DNA of 64,000 bases from CAG-170 sp022779365. GTDB taxonomy: Bacteria; Bacillota; Clostridia; Oscillospirales; Oscillospiraceae. The DNA lies in the NCBI GenBank assembly GCA_022779365.1, contig JALFSI010000040.1, positions 62,001 to 126,000 on the forward strand, read 5' to 3'. The position numbers and the translations under genes are program-made. The notes under the pieces were generated by a model. It made no database searches and was not told the origin of the DNA. It saw nothing but the letters and a program-made list of their open reading frames with translations. Positions 7,947 to 16,054 of this stretch are shown one piece after another; positions within the stretch are counted from its first letter, which is position 1; the number at the start of each line of letters is the position of its first letter.

Positions 7947-9176
7947 TTATTTTCCGCCGCTGTTGCCGGATGCCGTCTCTGCGGCGGCAGGCTCCGGGCC
8001 GATGCGCCGCTGAACGGCCACGATCACGAACATCACGATGCACAGCGCACACCAGCTGCAGAGCGTCGCACCCCAGCCGCCGTGGTCGGCGATCAGGGCG
8101 AACAGGAACGACGAGATGGCCGCGCCGACATAGCACGCACAGTCCGCAATGCCGGAAATGCTCGCCGTGCGCCCCGTATGGCTCAGCGCCAGCGGCAGCT
8201 GGATCATATAGACGATCTCCGCCGCGCCGTTGAGCAGGAGCAGCACGGCCATCAGGGCGACCGCGGCGAATATCTGCCCGCTGAGATGCGCCACGAACAG
8301 CAGCGCCGAGACCGCGATGCCGGAGGCGTACAGAAGGTAGAGCATTTTTTTGAAGCTTGGGATCCGCGCCGAGAGGAACGGATTGAGGGCGTAGGCGAGA
8401 ATTTTGCTGGCCGGCAGCAGAGCTGTCAGCAAAACGGCGGTCGCCGGAGCGACGGAGAAGGAGTCGTTATAGTAGACCGGCGCCCAGGTCGTGATGCCGT
8501 CGCGGATCATGCCGCACAGGCACGACATGGCGACGATCAGTGGCAGCTGCGTCCGCACGATAAAGTCCGGATCCATCCGCTCAAGATGCGTGGCCTTTTT
8601 GACCATGTTCCGCCCCGCGTTTTTGAGGAACCGGGCAAAGGTCCACGCGAAGCCGCAGGCAAGACACGCCGACGCGGTGATCAGCATGACCGCCCGCCAG
8701 CCGCCGAGGCGCAGGCCCGCGGGGACGATCAGATAGCACGAGAGAGACCCTGCGTGCTGCGCGACCGAGACGAGATTCATGGCCGACGAGCGATGCTCCG
8801 GCGAGATATTTGCCTCGGCCAGCTTCAAAACGCTGGGCCAGATCATCGACTGCAGATAGCTGCACAGGCACCACAGGACCGCAATGACCGGCAGCGCCGG
8901 GAACAGGCGGATGCCGATGTGTGCCGCCGCCGCGCCGAACAGCGCGATGCAGATCATCCGCCGCGGATCGCGGCGGTCAGCCAGCAGGGAGTTGACAAAC
9001 ATGCCGACCGCATAGCTGATATAGCCGCCGGTAAGGACGATGCTGATCCGCTCCTTTCGCAGCTGCAGATCGGCGATCAGATCCACGAGCGCCGCGCCGA
9101 GATCCGCCCGGGAGACCTGACAGACAAAATAGAGGATCCCCATAAAGACGACGAGTTTGACTTCCTTGCGTTTCAT
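7947..9176 (-). CDS. Major facilitator superfamily transporter
   Basis: 409 residues with about 12 hydrophobic segments and the usual polar central loop near residues 190-215. The cytoplasmic loop after helix 2 reads LLADRRDPRRM, matching the MFS A-motif pattern. Overall style recalls the organophosphate/glycerol-3-phosphate carrier group, but the substrate is not determinable. Its 5' end overlaps the remnant of an AraC-type regulator on the opposite strand, suggesting this junction formed by rearrangement. Confidence 0.8.
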   Translation of the reverse strand: MKRKEVKLVVFMGILYFVCQVSRADLGAALVDLIADLQLRKERISIVLTGGYISYAVGMFVNSLLADRRDPRRMICIALFGAAAAHIGIRLFPALPVIAVLWCLCSYLQSMIWPSVLKLAEANISPEHRSSAMNLVSVAQHAGSLSCYLIVPAGLRLGGWRAVMLITASACLACGFAWTFARFLKNAGRNMVKKATHLERMDPDFIVRTQLPLIVAMSCLCGMIRDGITTWAPVYYNDSFSVAPATAVLLTALLPASKILAYALNPFLSARIPSFKKMLYLLYASGIAVSALLFVAHLSGQIFAAVALMAVLLLLNGAAEIVYMIQLPLALSHTGRTASISGIADCACYVGAAISSFLFALIADHGGWGATLCSWCALCIVMFVIVAVQRRIGPEPAAAETASGNSGGK

Positions 9177-9633
9177 AGAATGCTCCTTTATGTGCCATAA
9201 GATGTTCCGCGATATGCGGCCGGAGACATGGTGCAGCTGTCTTGAAAAGCTGCTCCGCGCCCCGAATGACGCAAAGAGCGCCGAGCGCGGTCAGAAGCGG
9301 CTGGCCGGCGAGGTCGTGGAGATCATCAGCAAGGAATACGACAACCCGCAGATGAGCCTGATGATCCTGTCGGAGCGCCTCGGTGCGTCCCAGTCCTACC
9401 TCTGCCGCGTGTTCAAGCAGGAATATGGCGAGAGCATCTCACACTACCTCAGCAAGACCCGCGTGGAGCAGGCCAAGATCCTCATTCGCAACGGCGACGA
9501 AAAGCTCAGCTCGATCGCGCTGAAGGTCGGCTTCCTCAGCGATATGAATTTGATCCGCGTTTTTAAGAAGCTGGAAAACGAGACGCCCGGAAACTATCGC
9601 AAAAAGAATCCTGAAAAGGGTGCAGCCACATAA
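9157..9633 (+). pseudogene. 5'-truncated AraC-family regulator (DNA-binding part only)
   Basis: Residues ~50-150 are a complete AraC double helix-turn-helix (SLMILSERLGASQSYLCRVFKQ and KLSSIALKVGFLSDMNLIRVFK). The sensory or receiver region expected ahead of it is absent, and the frame begins inside the start of the MFS gene with no ribosome binding site. The upstream ~35 codons have no family resemblance. I read it as the remnant of the regulator of the sugar ABC operon that follows. A short DNA-binding protein from an internal start cannot be excluded. Confidence 0.65.
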
Positions 9634-9643
9634 GAGACCATCC

Positions 9644-9679
9644 GGCCCTCCCTGTTACGCGTACGCGGGGAGGGCCTTT
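9644..9679 (+). terminator. Rho-independent terminator
   Basis: GGCCCTCCC/GGGAGGGCC stem (9644-9652 with 9668-9676), 15-base loop, short T-run, just after the AraC remnant. Confidence 0.6.
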
Positions 9680-9784
9680 GCCCGGTTCCGGCGGCGCAGC
9701 TTACGAAAGTTGAACGAAGCCTCCCTTGAAATTGACCTTTTTTTGAGAAGGCGTGTGATGGCGGCAAATGTCAAAATCGGGACA

Positions 9785-9814
9785 TTCACAAAAAACACCG
9801 CGGTGTTGTATGAT
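9785..9814 (+). promoter_or_regulatory. Promoter with embedded palindrome for the sugar ABC operon
   Basis: TTCACA at 9785-9790, 18-base spacer and TATGAT at 9809-9814. The spacer contains a perfect 14-base palindrome AACACCGCGGTGTT (9794-9807), well placed for a repressor or activator. Confidence 0.5.
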
Positions 9815-9861
9815 TTTTTTGGCGAACATGCCAAAACTCATTTACAGAAAGGAAAGAAACC

Positions 9862-11184
9862 ATGAAAAGAGCAATCGCGATCCTTCTGGCGCTGATGCTG
9901 CTGCTGAGCCTTGCAGCCTGCGCCGCCAAAAACGACGCCGCCCCTTCGACCAGCGGCTCCGATGCAGCCCCCGCCCAGGCCGACACTCCGGCTGATACCA
10001 GCGCGGCCGCGGAAAAGCCCTATGCAGGCAAGACCCTGACCGTAAATTTCGGCACGCATATCGACGAGCCGACCACCGTCGCGTTCTTCGACAAGATCCT
10101 TCCCGCCTTTGAGGAGCAGACCGGCGCGAAGGTCGAGGTCAATCTCATGGCGTATGCCGACCTGAACCCGAAGCAGACCGCCGACCTGATCGCGCAGGAT
10201 GCGGCTGACATTCTGTTCATCACCGGCGGCTCCGAGTATGAGTACATCGCAAACGGCTATATCTGCGACCTGACGGATAAGTACGACGCCGACACCGTGT
10301 CTGACTGGATCTTCTGGGAGAACAAGGCCGTGAACGGCGCACATTATGTTGTCCCGTTCTCCGGCGGCTGTGCCTATCGCTGCTACATCCTCAACACCAC
10401 GCTCTGCAAAGAGCTCGGTCTGGAGGTGCCCGCGCACGACGCGCTGACGTGGGATGTCGTCAAGGAATACGGCAAGGCCGCCGTGGCCGCCGGCTATAAG
10501 GGCCTGACGTCCCCGTTCTCCGGCAATGAGAACGCGATCATCTGCAACTATTTCCAGTATGTCAACGAGGCCGGCGGCTCGCTGGCCGATGAGAACGGAC
10601 TCTACGATTTCACCTCACCGGAGGCGCTGAAGGCCATGACCTTCATCTATGATATGTTCAACACGGACAAGATCATCGACACCGTCGCCTACGACGCTAC
10701 CTCCTGCATCGACGAGTTCGTGCTCGGCAACGCCCTGTTCTGCAGCCAGTCCTACATCAACTGGGACGATCTTGCGCTGCAAAAGAATGCTGTCGACTTT
10801 GAGTGGGACATCTACAATCTGCGCGATGTGCGCAACGGCTCGTTCAACACCGCCGATGCGTTCGCGGTCAACGCCTCCTCCAAGAATGCCGACCTCGCGG
10901 CGGCGTTCATCAAGTACTTCATGTCCACGGACACCTATATGACCTATCGTAATACGCTCGACACCGCATCCTGCTGCGTCAAATCGGCTCATCCCGAGGA
11001 TGCGCTGAAGGACGAGTTCAAGCATCTGCTGGAGACCGACTGGGTGTTCTTCCCGCCCTCCTGCCCCGGCGCGGCGGAGATCAAGCTGGCTCTGCAGACC
11101 CATCAGCAGCTCTGCGCGCTCGGCGAGGAGACGCCCGAGCAGGCGCTGGCCGAGATCCAAAAGGTCGCGGATTCCTACAAGTAA
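9862..11184 (+). CDS. Carbohydrate ABC transporter substrate-binding lipoprotein
   Basis: 440 residues. A lipoprotein signal (LLLSLAACAAK) anchors it outside the membrane, followed by an Ala/Ser/Thr-rich tether to about residue 52. The mature part has the family 1 binding-protein pattern: TLTVNFGTHID near residue 57, ADILFITGG and a C-terminal helix EQALAEIQKVAD. It delivers a saccharide, substrate unknown, to the two permeases encoded downstream. AAAGGAAAG lies at correct spacing. No ATPase gene is in the cluster, so a shared MsmX-type ATPase is likely, as in many Bacillota. Confidence 0.88.
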   Translation: MKRAIAILLALMLLLSLAACAAKNDAAPSTSGSDAAPAQADTPADTSAAAEKPYAGKTLTVNFGTHIDEPTTVAFFDKILPAFEEQTGAKVEVNLMAYADLNPKQTADLIAQDAADILFITGGSEYEYIANGYICDLTDKYDADTVSDWIFWENKAVNGAHYVVPFSGGCAYRCYILNTTLCKELGLEVPAHDALTWDVVKEYGKAAVAAGYKGLTSPFSGNENAIICNYFQYVNEAGGSLADENGLYDFTSPEALKAMTFIYDMFNTDKIIDTVAYDATSCIDEFVLGNALFCSQSYINWDDLALQKNAVDFEWDIYNLRDVRNGSFNTADAFAVNASSKNADLAAAFIKYFMSTDTYMTYRNTLDTASCCVKSAHPEDALKDEFKHLLETDWVFFPPSCPGAAEIKLALQTHQQLCALGEETPEQALAEIQKVADSYK

Positions 11185-11224
11185 CGGCATACTTCTGAAT
11201 TTGCAAATGGACTGCAAATGACCC

Positions 11225-11263
11225 GGTGGCTTGCAGATCGGGCTGGTCTGCAAGCCGCCTTTT
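11225..11263 (+). terminator. Intra-operon hairpin (partial terminator or mRNA stabiliser)
   Basis: 13-bp stem with one wobble (11225-11237 with 11247-11259) followed by TTTT, between binding-protein and permease genes. Such hairpins commonly let the binding protein be made in excess of the permeases. Confidence 0.7.
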
Positions 11264-11279
11264 GTGAGAGGAACCTGAA

Positions 11280-12158
11280 ATGAACAAGAGAACGCTCCGC
11301 AACAATCTCTCCGGTGTGGCCTTTGTAACGCCGAGCCTGATCTGCCTGATCGTTTTTATGATCATCCCGATCTGCAAGGGCCTGTATTTTGCCTTTACCG
11401 AATATAACGGCAACATCGGTCCCAACTGGGTTGGCCTGAAAAACTTCGCAAAGGCGCTTGAGGACGTGGGCGTCCGCGCGGCGCTTTGGAACACCGTGAA
11501 GTTCGTCCTGCTGTCCGTGCCGATCACGACCGGCGTCTCGCTGGCGCTGGCGTCGCTGATCGCCATGAATTTCCGCAACCGCTTTGGCGCGCTCACGCGC
11601 TCGATCCTGTTCATCCCCGTCGTCTGCTCAAACGCCATCGTCGCGTCCATCTGGTATAATATGCTCAACGGCAGCCCCGACGCCGTGGTCAACGCCGTGC
11701 TCTCCTGGTTCGGCATCGACCCTGTCCAGTGGCTGGGTGATCCCTCGACCGCCTTTGCGGCCGTGGCCTTTGTGACGATCTGGAAAGGCATCGGCTATTA
11801 CCTCGTCATTTTTTACGCCGCGATCATGGACGTGCCGAACTCCCATCTGGAGGCGGCCGATCTGGACGGAGCGAGCAAGCTCCAGCAGTTTTTCCATATC
11901 ATCCTGCCTGCAGTGAAGCCCGTGACCTATACCGTCATCACACTCAATACCATCAACTCCTTCGGCATTTTTGACATCTGCTATGCGATGACCGCCGGCG
12001 GGCCCGGCTACGCCACCACCACGCTTTTGCACCGCATCTATGTGGAGGGCTTCCGCAGCTACAAATTCGGCTATGCGTCCGCCATCGCCATGATCATGCT
12101 CGTGCTGGTGCTCGTGCTGACGCTGGTGGAAAAGCGCGTATTTGACCGCGACGACTGA
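11280..12158 (+). CDS. Sugar ABC transporter permease (MalF/UgpA type)
   Basis: 292 residues with six hydrophobic segments. The EAA loop that docks the ATPase is EAADLDGASKLQQFFHI, followed by PAVKPVTYTVI as usual for CUT1 permeases. The start follows GAGAGGAACCTGAA. It is paired with the next gene and with the upstream binding protein for ATP-driven sugar import. There is no sign of truncation. Confidence 0.9.
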   Translation: MNKRTLRNNLSGVAFVTPSLICLIVFMIIPICKGLYFAFTEYNGNIGPNWVGLKNFAKALEDVGVRAALWNTVKFVLLSVPITTGVSLALASLIAMNFRNRFGALTRSILFIPVVCSNAIVASIWYNMLNGSPDAVVNAVLSWFGIDPVQWLGDPSTAFAAVAFVTIWKGIGYYLVIFYAAIMDVPNSHLEAADLDGASKLQQFFHIILPAVKPVTYTVITLNTINSFGIFDICYAMTAGGPGYATTTLLHRIYVEGFRSYKFGYASAIAMIMLVLVLVLTLVEKRVFDRDD

Positions 12159-12174
12159 GGGGAGGGGCTGCACT

Positions 12175-13032
12175 GTGAAACGGAACACCTTAAACGCAAA
12201 TCTGCTCGGCCGCAAGCTCCGCAGGGCCATTCTGGCCGTGCTGATGATCTTCTTCATCCTTCTGGCCATCTTCCCGTTTTTATATATGCTTCTGGTCGCC
12301 TTTATCAAGGACGCCTATATCATGCGCCTGACGCCGGAGTACCTCAAAAAGGTCCAGTATACGATCGACAACTTCGTGAATGTGGTGAGCTACGGAAAGC
12401 TGCTGAAATACACGTGGAACAGCATCGCCGTCAGCGTCATTGCCTGCGTCACGACCTGCGTGCTGTCCTCCACGGCGGCCTACGCGTTTGTCAAAAAGAA
12501 ATTCTGGGGCTATAAAAAGATCAACATTCTGTATCTGATGACCATGATGGTCCCGCAGCAGGTCATTGTGATCCCGCTGTATTTGCAGGTCCGCGATATG
12601 GGGCTGATGAACACCTACTGGTCGATCGCCGTGCCCACAGCGTGCAGCGCCTTCGGCGTGATCCTGCTCACATCCTTTATGAAAAGCGTGCCGGACGAGC
12701 TGCTGGAGGCCGCGGATATTGACGGGTGCAGCGAGCTGTATAAGTTCGTAAAGATCGTCCTGCCGCTCATCAAGCCTGCGCTGATCTCGCTGACCATCTT
12801 TACGTTTATCTCCACGTGGGGCTCGCTGTTCTGGCCGATGATCAGCACCACCAAGACGGATATGTCCGTGCTGACCGTGGCGCTGACGCGTATGATCGAC
12901 CCCAACAACGCCATGGATTACGGCTATGTGATGGCAAGCAACACGCTGGCCTTCCTGCCGCCGTTTATCCTCTACTGCTGCCTGCAAAAGCAGTTTGTGG
13001 AGGGCATCGCCCTGAGCGGAACGAAGGGCTGA
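12175..13032 (+). CDS. Sugar ABC transporter permease (MalG/UgpE type)
   Basis: 285 residues, six hydrophobic segments, EAA loop EAADIDGCSELYKFVKI. A GTG start at 12175 was chosen because GGGGAGGGG lies at suitable spacing and the hydrophobic N-terminus follows normally; an upstream ATG at 12142 would overlap the preceding gene. Forms the transmembrane heterodimer with the preceding permease. It ends the operon at a perfect hairpin. Confidence 0.9.
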   Translation: MKRNTLNANLLGRKLRRAILAVLMIFFILLAIFPFLYMLLVAFIKDAYIMRLTPEYLKKVQYTIDNFVNVVSYGKLLKYTWNSIAVSVIACVTTCVLSSTAAYAFVKKKFWGYKKINILYLMTMMVPQQVIVIPLYLQVRDMGLMNTYWSIAVPTACSAFGVILLTSFMKSVPDELLEAADIDGCSELYKFVKIVLPLIKPALISLTIFTFISTWGSLFWPMISTTKTDMSVLTVALTRMIDPNNAMDYGYVMASNTLAFLPPFILYCCLQKQFVEGIALSGTKG

Positions 13033-13050
13033 GTGCTGATCGAAGCATTG

Positions 13051-13085
13051 GGAAAGGGCATCATCCGTTCGATGATGCCCTTTCC
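13051..13085 (+). terminator. Hairpin terminator of the sugar ABC operon
   Basis: Perfect 15-bp stem (13051-13065 with 13071-13085), five-base loop, little T-run. Confidence 0.65.
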
Positions 13086-13094
13086 TATGGAACA

Positions 13095-13123
13095 TTGCGC
13101 ATTGTCCCATGGTGTGGTACTAT
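13095..13123 (+). promoter_or_regulatory. Promoter for antiporter-mgtC operon
   Basis: TTGCGC at 13095-13100, 17-base spacer, TACTAT at 13118-13123, 43 bases before the start codon. Confidence 0.5.
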
Positions 13124-13166
13124 ACATAATAGTAGAAGTTAAGATGCAGGAAGGGAGGAGTGGCCT

Positions 13167-14603
13167 ATGGCGGCGTTTCAGCGGCCTGTGGCATCGGTGA
13201 TCATCTCCATTGCGCTGATGCTCTTTTCGGGCTTTTTGATGACGCGGCTGACAAAGCTGCTGCGGCTGCCGAATGTGACGGCGTATATTCTGGCAGGCAT
13301 CCTGCTCGGGCCGTACTGTCTGGATCTTGTGCCGCAGCGGATCATCGACGGGACGGATTTTCTGTCGGACATCGCGCTCGCGTTCATCGCGTTTTCCACG
13401 GGCGAGTTTTTTAAGCTCGACGTGCTCAAGCGCAGCGGGATGCGCGTTGTGTGGATCACCGTGTTTGAAGCGGTGCTGGCGTCGGTGCTGGTGTTTGTGC
13501 TGACGTATTTCGTGCTGCATCTGGATCTCGCGTTTTCGGTCGTGCTCGCGGCGCTCGCCTCGGCGACCGCGCCGGCCTCCACGATGATGACCATCCGCCA
13601 GACCGGCGCGAAGGGCGAGTTTGTCGATACGCTTTTGCAGGTCGTGGCGCTGGACGACGTGGTGGGGCTGGTGCTCTACTCCGTCGCCATCTCCGTGGCG
13701 CTCTCCAGTCTGAACGGCGCGGGCGGCTTTACCTTTGAGACGCTTGGAAAGCCCATCCTCGTCAATCTGGCGGTGCTGCTGCTCGGCGGCGTGTTCGGCT
13801 TTGCAATGAAGCTGCTCATGCCGAAAAAGCGCTCGACCGACAATAAGCTCATCATCTCCGTGGCGCTTTTGTTTGCGTTCTGCGGCGTGTGCGCGGCGCT
13901 GGATGTGTCGCCGCTGCTCGGGTGTATGTCGATGGGCACGGTGTATACGAATATCGCAGAGGACGACAAGCTCTTTAAGCAGCTCGCGTATTTCAGCCCC
14001 CCGATCTTGCTGCTGTTTTTCGTCCGCTCCGGGATGTCGTTCCGGCTGGACGCGCTGTCTTCCGCGGCGGGCGCGCTGGACGGCGTGCCGCTCATCGCCA
14101 TCGGCGTGAGCTATTTTCTAGTGCGCATCCTCGGCAAATATGCCGGGGCGTGGCTCGGCTGCCTTGTTACAAAGCGCCCGAAGGCGCTGCGGCGGTATCT
14201 CGGTCTTGCGCTCATCCCGCAGGCGGGCGTGGCGATCGGCCTGGCGGCACTCGGCGCGCGGACGCTCGGCGGCACGATGGGCAGCGATTTGCAGACGATC
14301 ATCCTCGCCTCGAGCGTTCTGTATGAGCTGATGGGCCCCGGCTGCGCCAAGCTGGCGCTATACCTGTCTAAATCGTACTCCACCAAGCTCGAGGACGTGG
14401 CGGTCGTGCCGGAGGTGAACGAGCGCGGCGAGCGCAAGTCGGACGCGCAGCTGCTCATCGAGCGCGTCCAGAAGATCCGGCAGGAGCTGCCGAAGCGGGA
14501 GCCGGACATGAGCGAGGAGGAGGCCGCCTTTTTGGAGGCGGCGGAGGAGCAGCTCGCGCCGACGCAGGCGCAGCGGCGGTATTTCTATCTCAGGAGGAAA
14601 TAG
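13167..14603 (+). CDS. Cation:proton antiporter (CPA2-like)
   Basis: 478 residues with ~12 hydrophobic segments. The region SVVLAALASATAPASTMM (~residues 125-142) and LQVVALDDVVGLVLYS (~155-170) correspond to the ion-binding helices of Na+/H+ exchangers, with the DD pair as likely proton/cation ligands. Residues ~410-478 form a soluble, charged tail. A GGGAGGAG box precedes the start. It should exchange monovalent cations for protons in the membrane. It ends in TAG, the only intact gene seen here to do so, two bases before the next gene. Confidence 0.85.
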   Translation: MAAFQRPVASVIISIALMLFSGFLMTRLTKLLRLPNVTAYILAGILLGPYCLDLVPQRIIDGTDFLSDIALAFIAFSTGEFFKLDVLKRSGMRVVWITVFEAVLASVLVFVLTYFVLHLDLAFSVVLAALASATAPASTMMTIRQTGAKGEFVDTLLQVVALDDVVGLVLYSVAISVALSSLNGAGGFTFETLGKPILVNLAVLLLGGVFGFAMKLLMPKKRSTDNKLIISVALLFAFCGVCAALDVSPLLGCMSMGTVYTNIAEDDKLFKQLAYFSPPILLLFFVRSGMSFRLDALSSAAGALDGVPLIAIGVSYFLVRILGKYAGAWLGCLVTKRPKALRRYLGLALIPQAGVAIGLAALGARTLGGTMGSDLQTIILASSVLYELMGPGCAKLALYLSKSYSTKLEDVAVVPEVNERGERKSDAQLLIERVQKIRQELPKREPDMSEEEAAFLEAAEEQLAPTQAQRRYFYLRRK

Positions 14604-14605
14604 CT

Positions 14606-15325
14606 ATGGAAAAAGACGTGATCGTATCGCTGCTCGGCGCGTGGAGCGCGGAGCTGACGCTGGGGGCGATCCTGCTGCGCATGGCGCTGAGCGTGTGCCT
14701 TGCGGCGGTGATCGGCTGCGAGCGGTCGAGCAAGCGCCATTCGGCGGGGCTGCGCACCTTTATTCTGGTGAGCATCGCCGGAACGGGCGTGATGCTCATC
14801 GACCAGTACCTGATCCGCAGCGTGGGCGTGCAGCTGCCGATCCTCTCGGCGGCGGCGCTGATCGGGATGTCCACGGTCAGCGCGAACGCCATCCTGTTCA
14901 GCTCCCGCAACCAGATCAAGGGGCTGACGACCTCGGTCGGCCTGTGGTGCTGCGGGATCGTGGGCATGGCGCTCGGCGCGGGACTGTATACGGCGGCGCT
15001 GGTGGTCTTCCTTGTGCAGCTTTTGAGCATGTCGGCGCTGCCCGCGCTGGAAAAGCAGCTCAAGGACCGCTCGAACCATTTTGAGGTGCATCTGGAGCTC
15101 AAAAACAAGGGCGACCTTGCCGATTTTGTGGCGACCATCCGCGCGCTCGGCATCCGCATCGACGATATTGAGTCCAACCCGGCGTACCTCAACTCGGGAC
15201 TCAGCGTCTTTTCTGTGTCGTTCACCGTGGACAGCGCGGAGCTCAAGCAATATAAAAAGCACAGCGACATCATAGATGCCCTGCGCTCGCTGGAATATGT
15301 GTATTACATCGAAGAGATGAACTGA
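14606..15325 (+). CDS. MgtC/SapB family membrane protein
   Basis: 239 residues. The N-terminal ~150 contain the MgtC-like helices (GCERSSKRHSAGLRTFILVS, residues ~36-55, is the family signature) and the C-terminal ~85 form a soluble ACT-like domain (FEVHLELKNKGDLADF). MgtC proteins act in low-magnesium and acid adaptation, probably by modulating membrane energetics. It is coupled to the antiporter gene (AGGAGG inside that gene's end), consistent with a joint role in ion homeostasis. Confidence 0.87.
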   Translation: MEKDVIVSLLGAWSAELTLGAILLRMALSVCLAAVIGCERSSKRHSAGLRTFILVSIAGTGVMLIDQYLIRSVGVQLPILSAAALIGMSTVSANAILFSSRNQIKGLTTSVGLWCCGIVGMALGAGLYTAALVVFLVQLLSMSALPALEKQLKDRSNHFEVHLELKNKGDLADFVATIRALGIRIDDIESNPAYLNSGLSVFSVSFTVDSAELKQYKKHSDIIDALRSLEYVYYIEEMN

Positions 15326-15326
15326 A

Positions 15327-15371
15327 CGTGTCAAAAGGCTCCCCTTGAAAAGGGGGAGCTTTTTTGACACG
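15327..15371. terminator. Long bidirectional terminator
   Basis: Extended palindrome CGTGTCAAAA...TTTTGACACG with a GC-rich inner stem, A-run on the left and T-run on the right, between convergent mgtC and CHR-domain genes. The GTGTCAAAA/TTTTGACAC arms recur in a hairpin at 41,264-41,295. Confidence 0.85.
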
Positions 15372-15372
15372 C

Positions 15373-15945
15373 TCAGGCCGAAAGAATGAAGCCGAACAGG
15401 AAATTGATCACGCCGCCGAGGGTCATGATGAGGATAGGACTCCATTTTGTCCGGCGCAGGAGGACGAGGCGCAGCACGAAAATGCCTGCCATCACCCAAT
15501 TCGTGCCGCCGAGCGTAACGTCGCCGCTCCACAGCGCGTTCATCATAATGAGCACGCCCGCCGACGCGATCATCGCCACGACCGCCGGGCGCAGCGACGC
15601 GAGCACGCTTTGCAGCGCGTGCAGGTCGCGGTACTTGAGGTACAGCCGCGCGATGAGCGTTAGCAGCACGCACGATGGCAGAATGCACCCGATCGTCGAT
15701 GCCAGCGCCCCGGTCAGCCCCGCCAGCTTGTAGCCGATGACGATCGCGCCGTTCACGGAGATCGACCCGGGCGAGGACTGCGCGATGGCGATCAGATCGA
15801 GCATCTCCGGCTCGTCGATCCAGTGAAGCTCATCCATAAAGCGTTTTTTCACCAGCGAAACGATTACATACCCGCCGCCGAACGTAAACGCGCTGAGACA
15901 GAGCGTGGATAAAAACAATTGCCCCAAAACAGACTTTTTTCGCAT
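15373..15945 (-). CDS. Single-domain CHR family (chromate-type) transporter
   Basis: 190 residues forming one CHR domain: FTFGGGYVIVSLV near residue 22, the AQSSPGSISVNGA motif near 57-69 and several hydrophobic segments. Family members of this length usually work as heterodimers of two adjacent half-size genes; only one is present here, with a broken regulator gene upstream. Native substrates in Clostridia are uncertain and often not chromate. ATG at 15945 was chosen for its nearby GGATG and the typical N-terminus (MRKKSVLGQLF); an upstream ATG at 15990 lacks a ribosome binding site. Confidence 0.75.
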   Translation of the reverse strand: MRKKSVLGQLFLSTLCLSAFTFGGGYVIVSLVKKRFMDELHWIDEPEMLDLIAIAQSSPGSISVNGAIVIGYKLAGLTGALASTIGCILPSCVLLTLIARLYLKYRDLHALQSVLASLRPAVVAMIASAGVLIMMNALWSGDVTLGGTNWVMAGIFVLRLVLLRRTKWSPILIMTLGGVINFLFGFILSA

Positions 15946-16054
15946 AGCCGCACATCCAAGTTCTGTGACCAGTATAATGCAGTTTGACATATAAGTAAAA
16001 TCTATATCGTGTAAAATTTAACGCCCGCTCCGGCTGGAGCGGGCGTTTGTCTGG

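Noticed and set aside
14601..14603. TAG ending the antiporter gene as proof that TAG is an ordinary stop
   Set aside because: Read-through there would add only five residues before TGA, so this single case neither proves nor disproves amber suppression.
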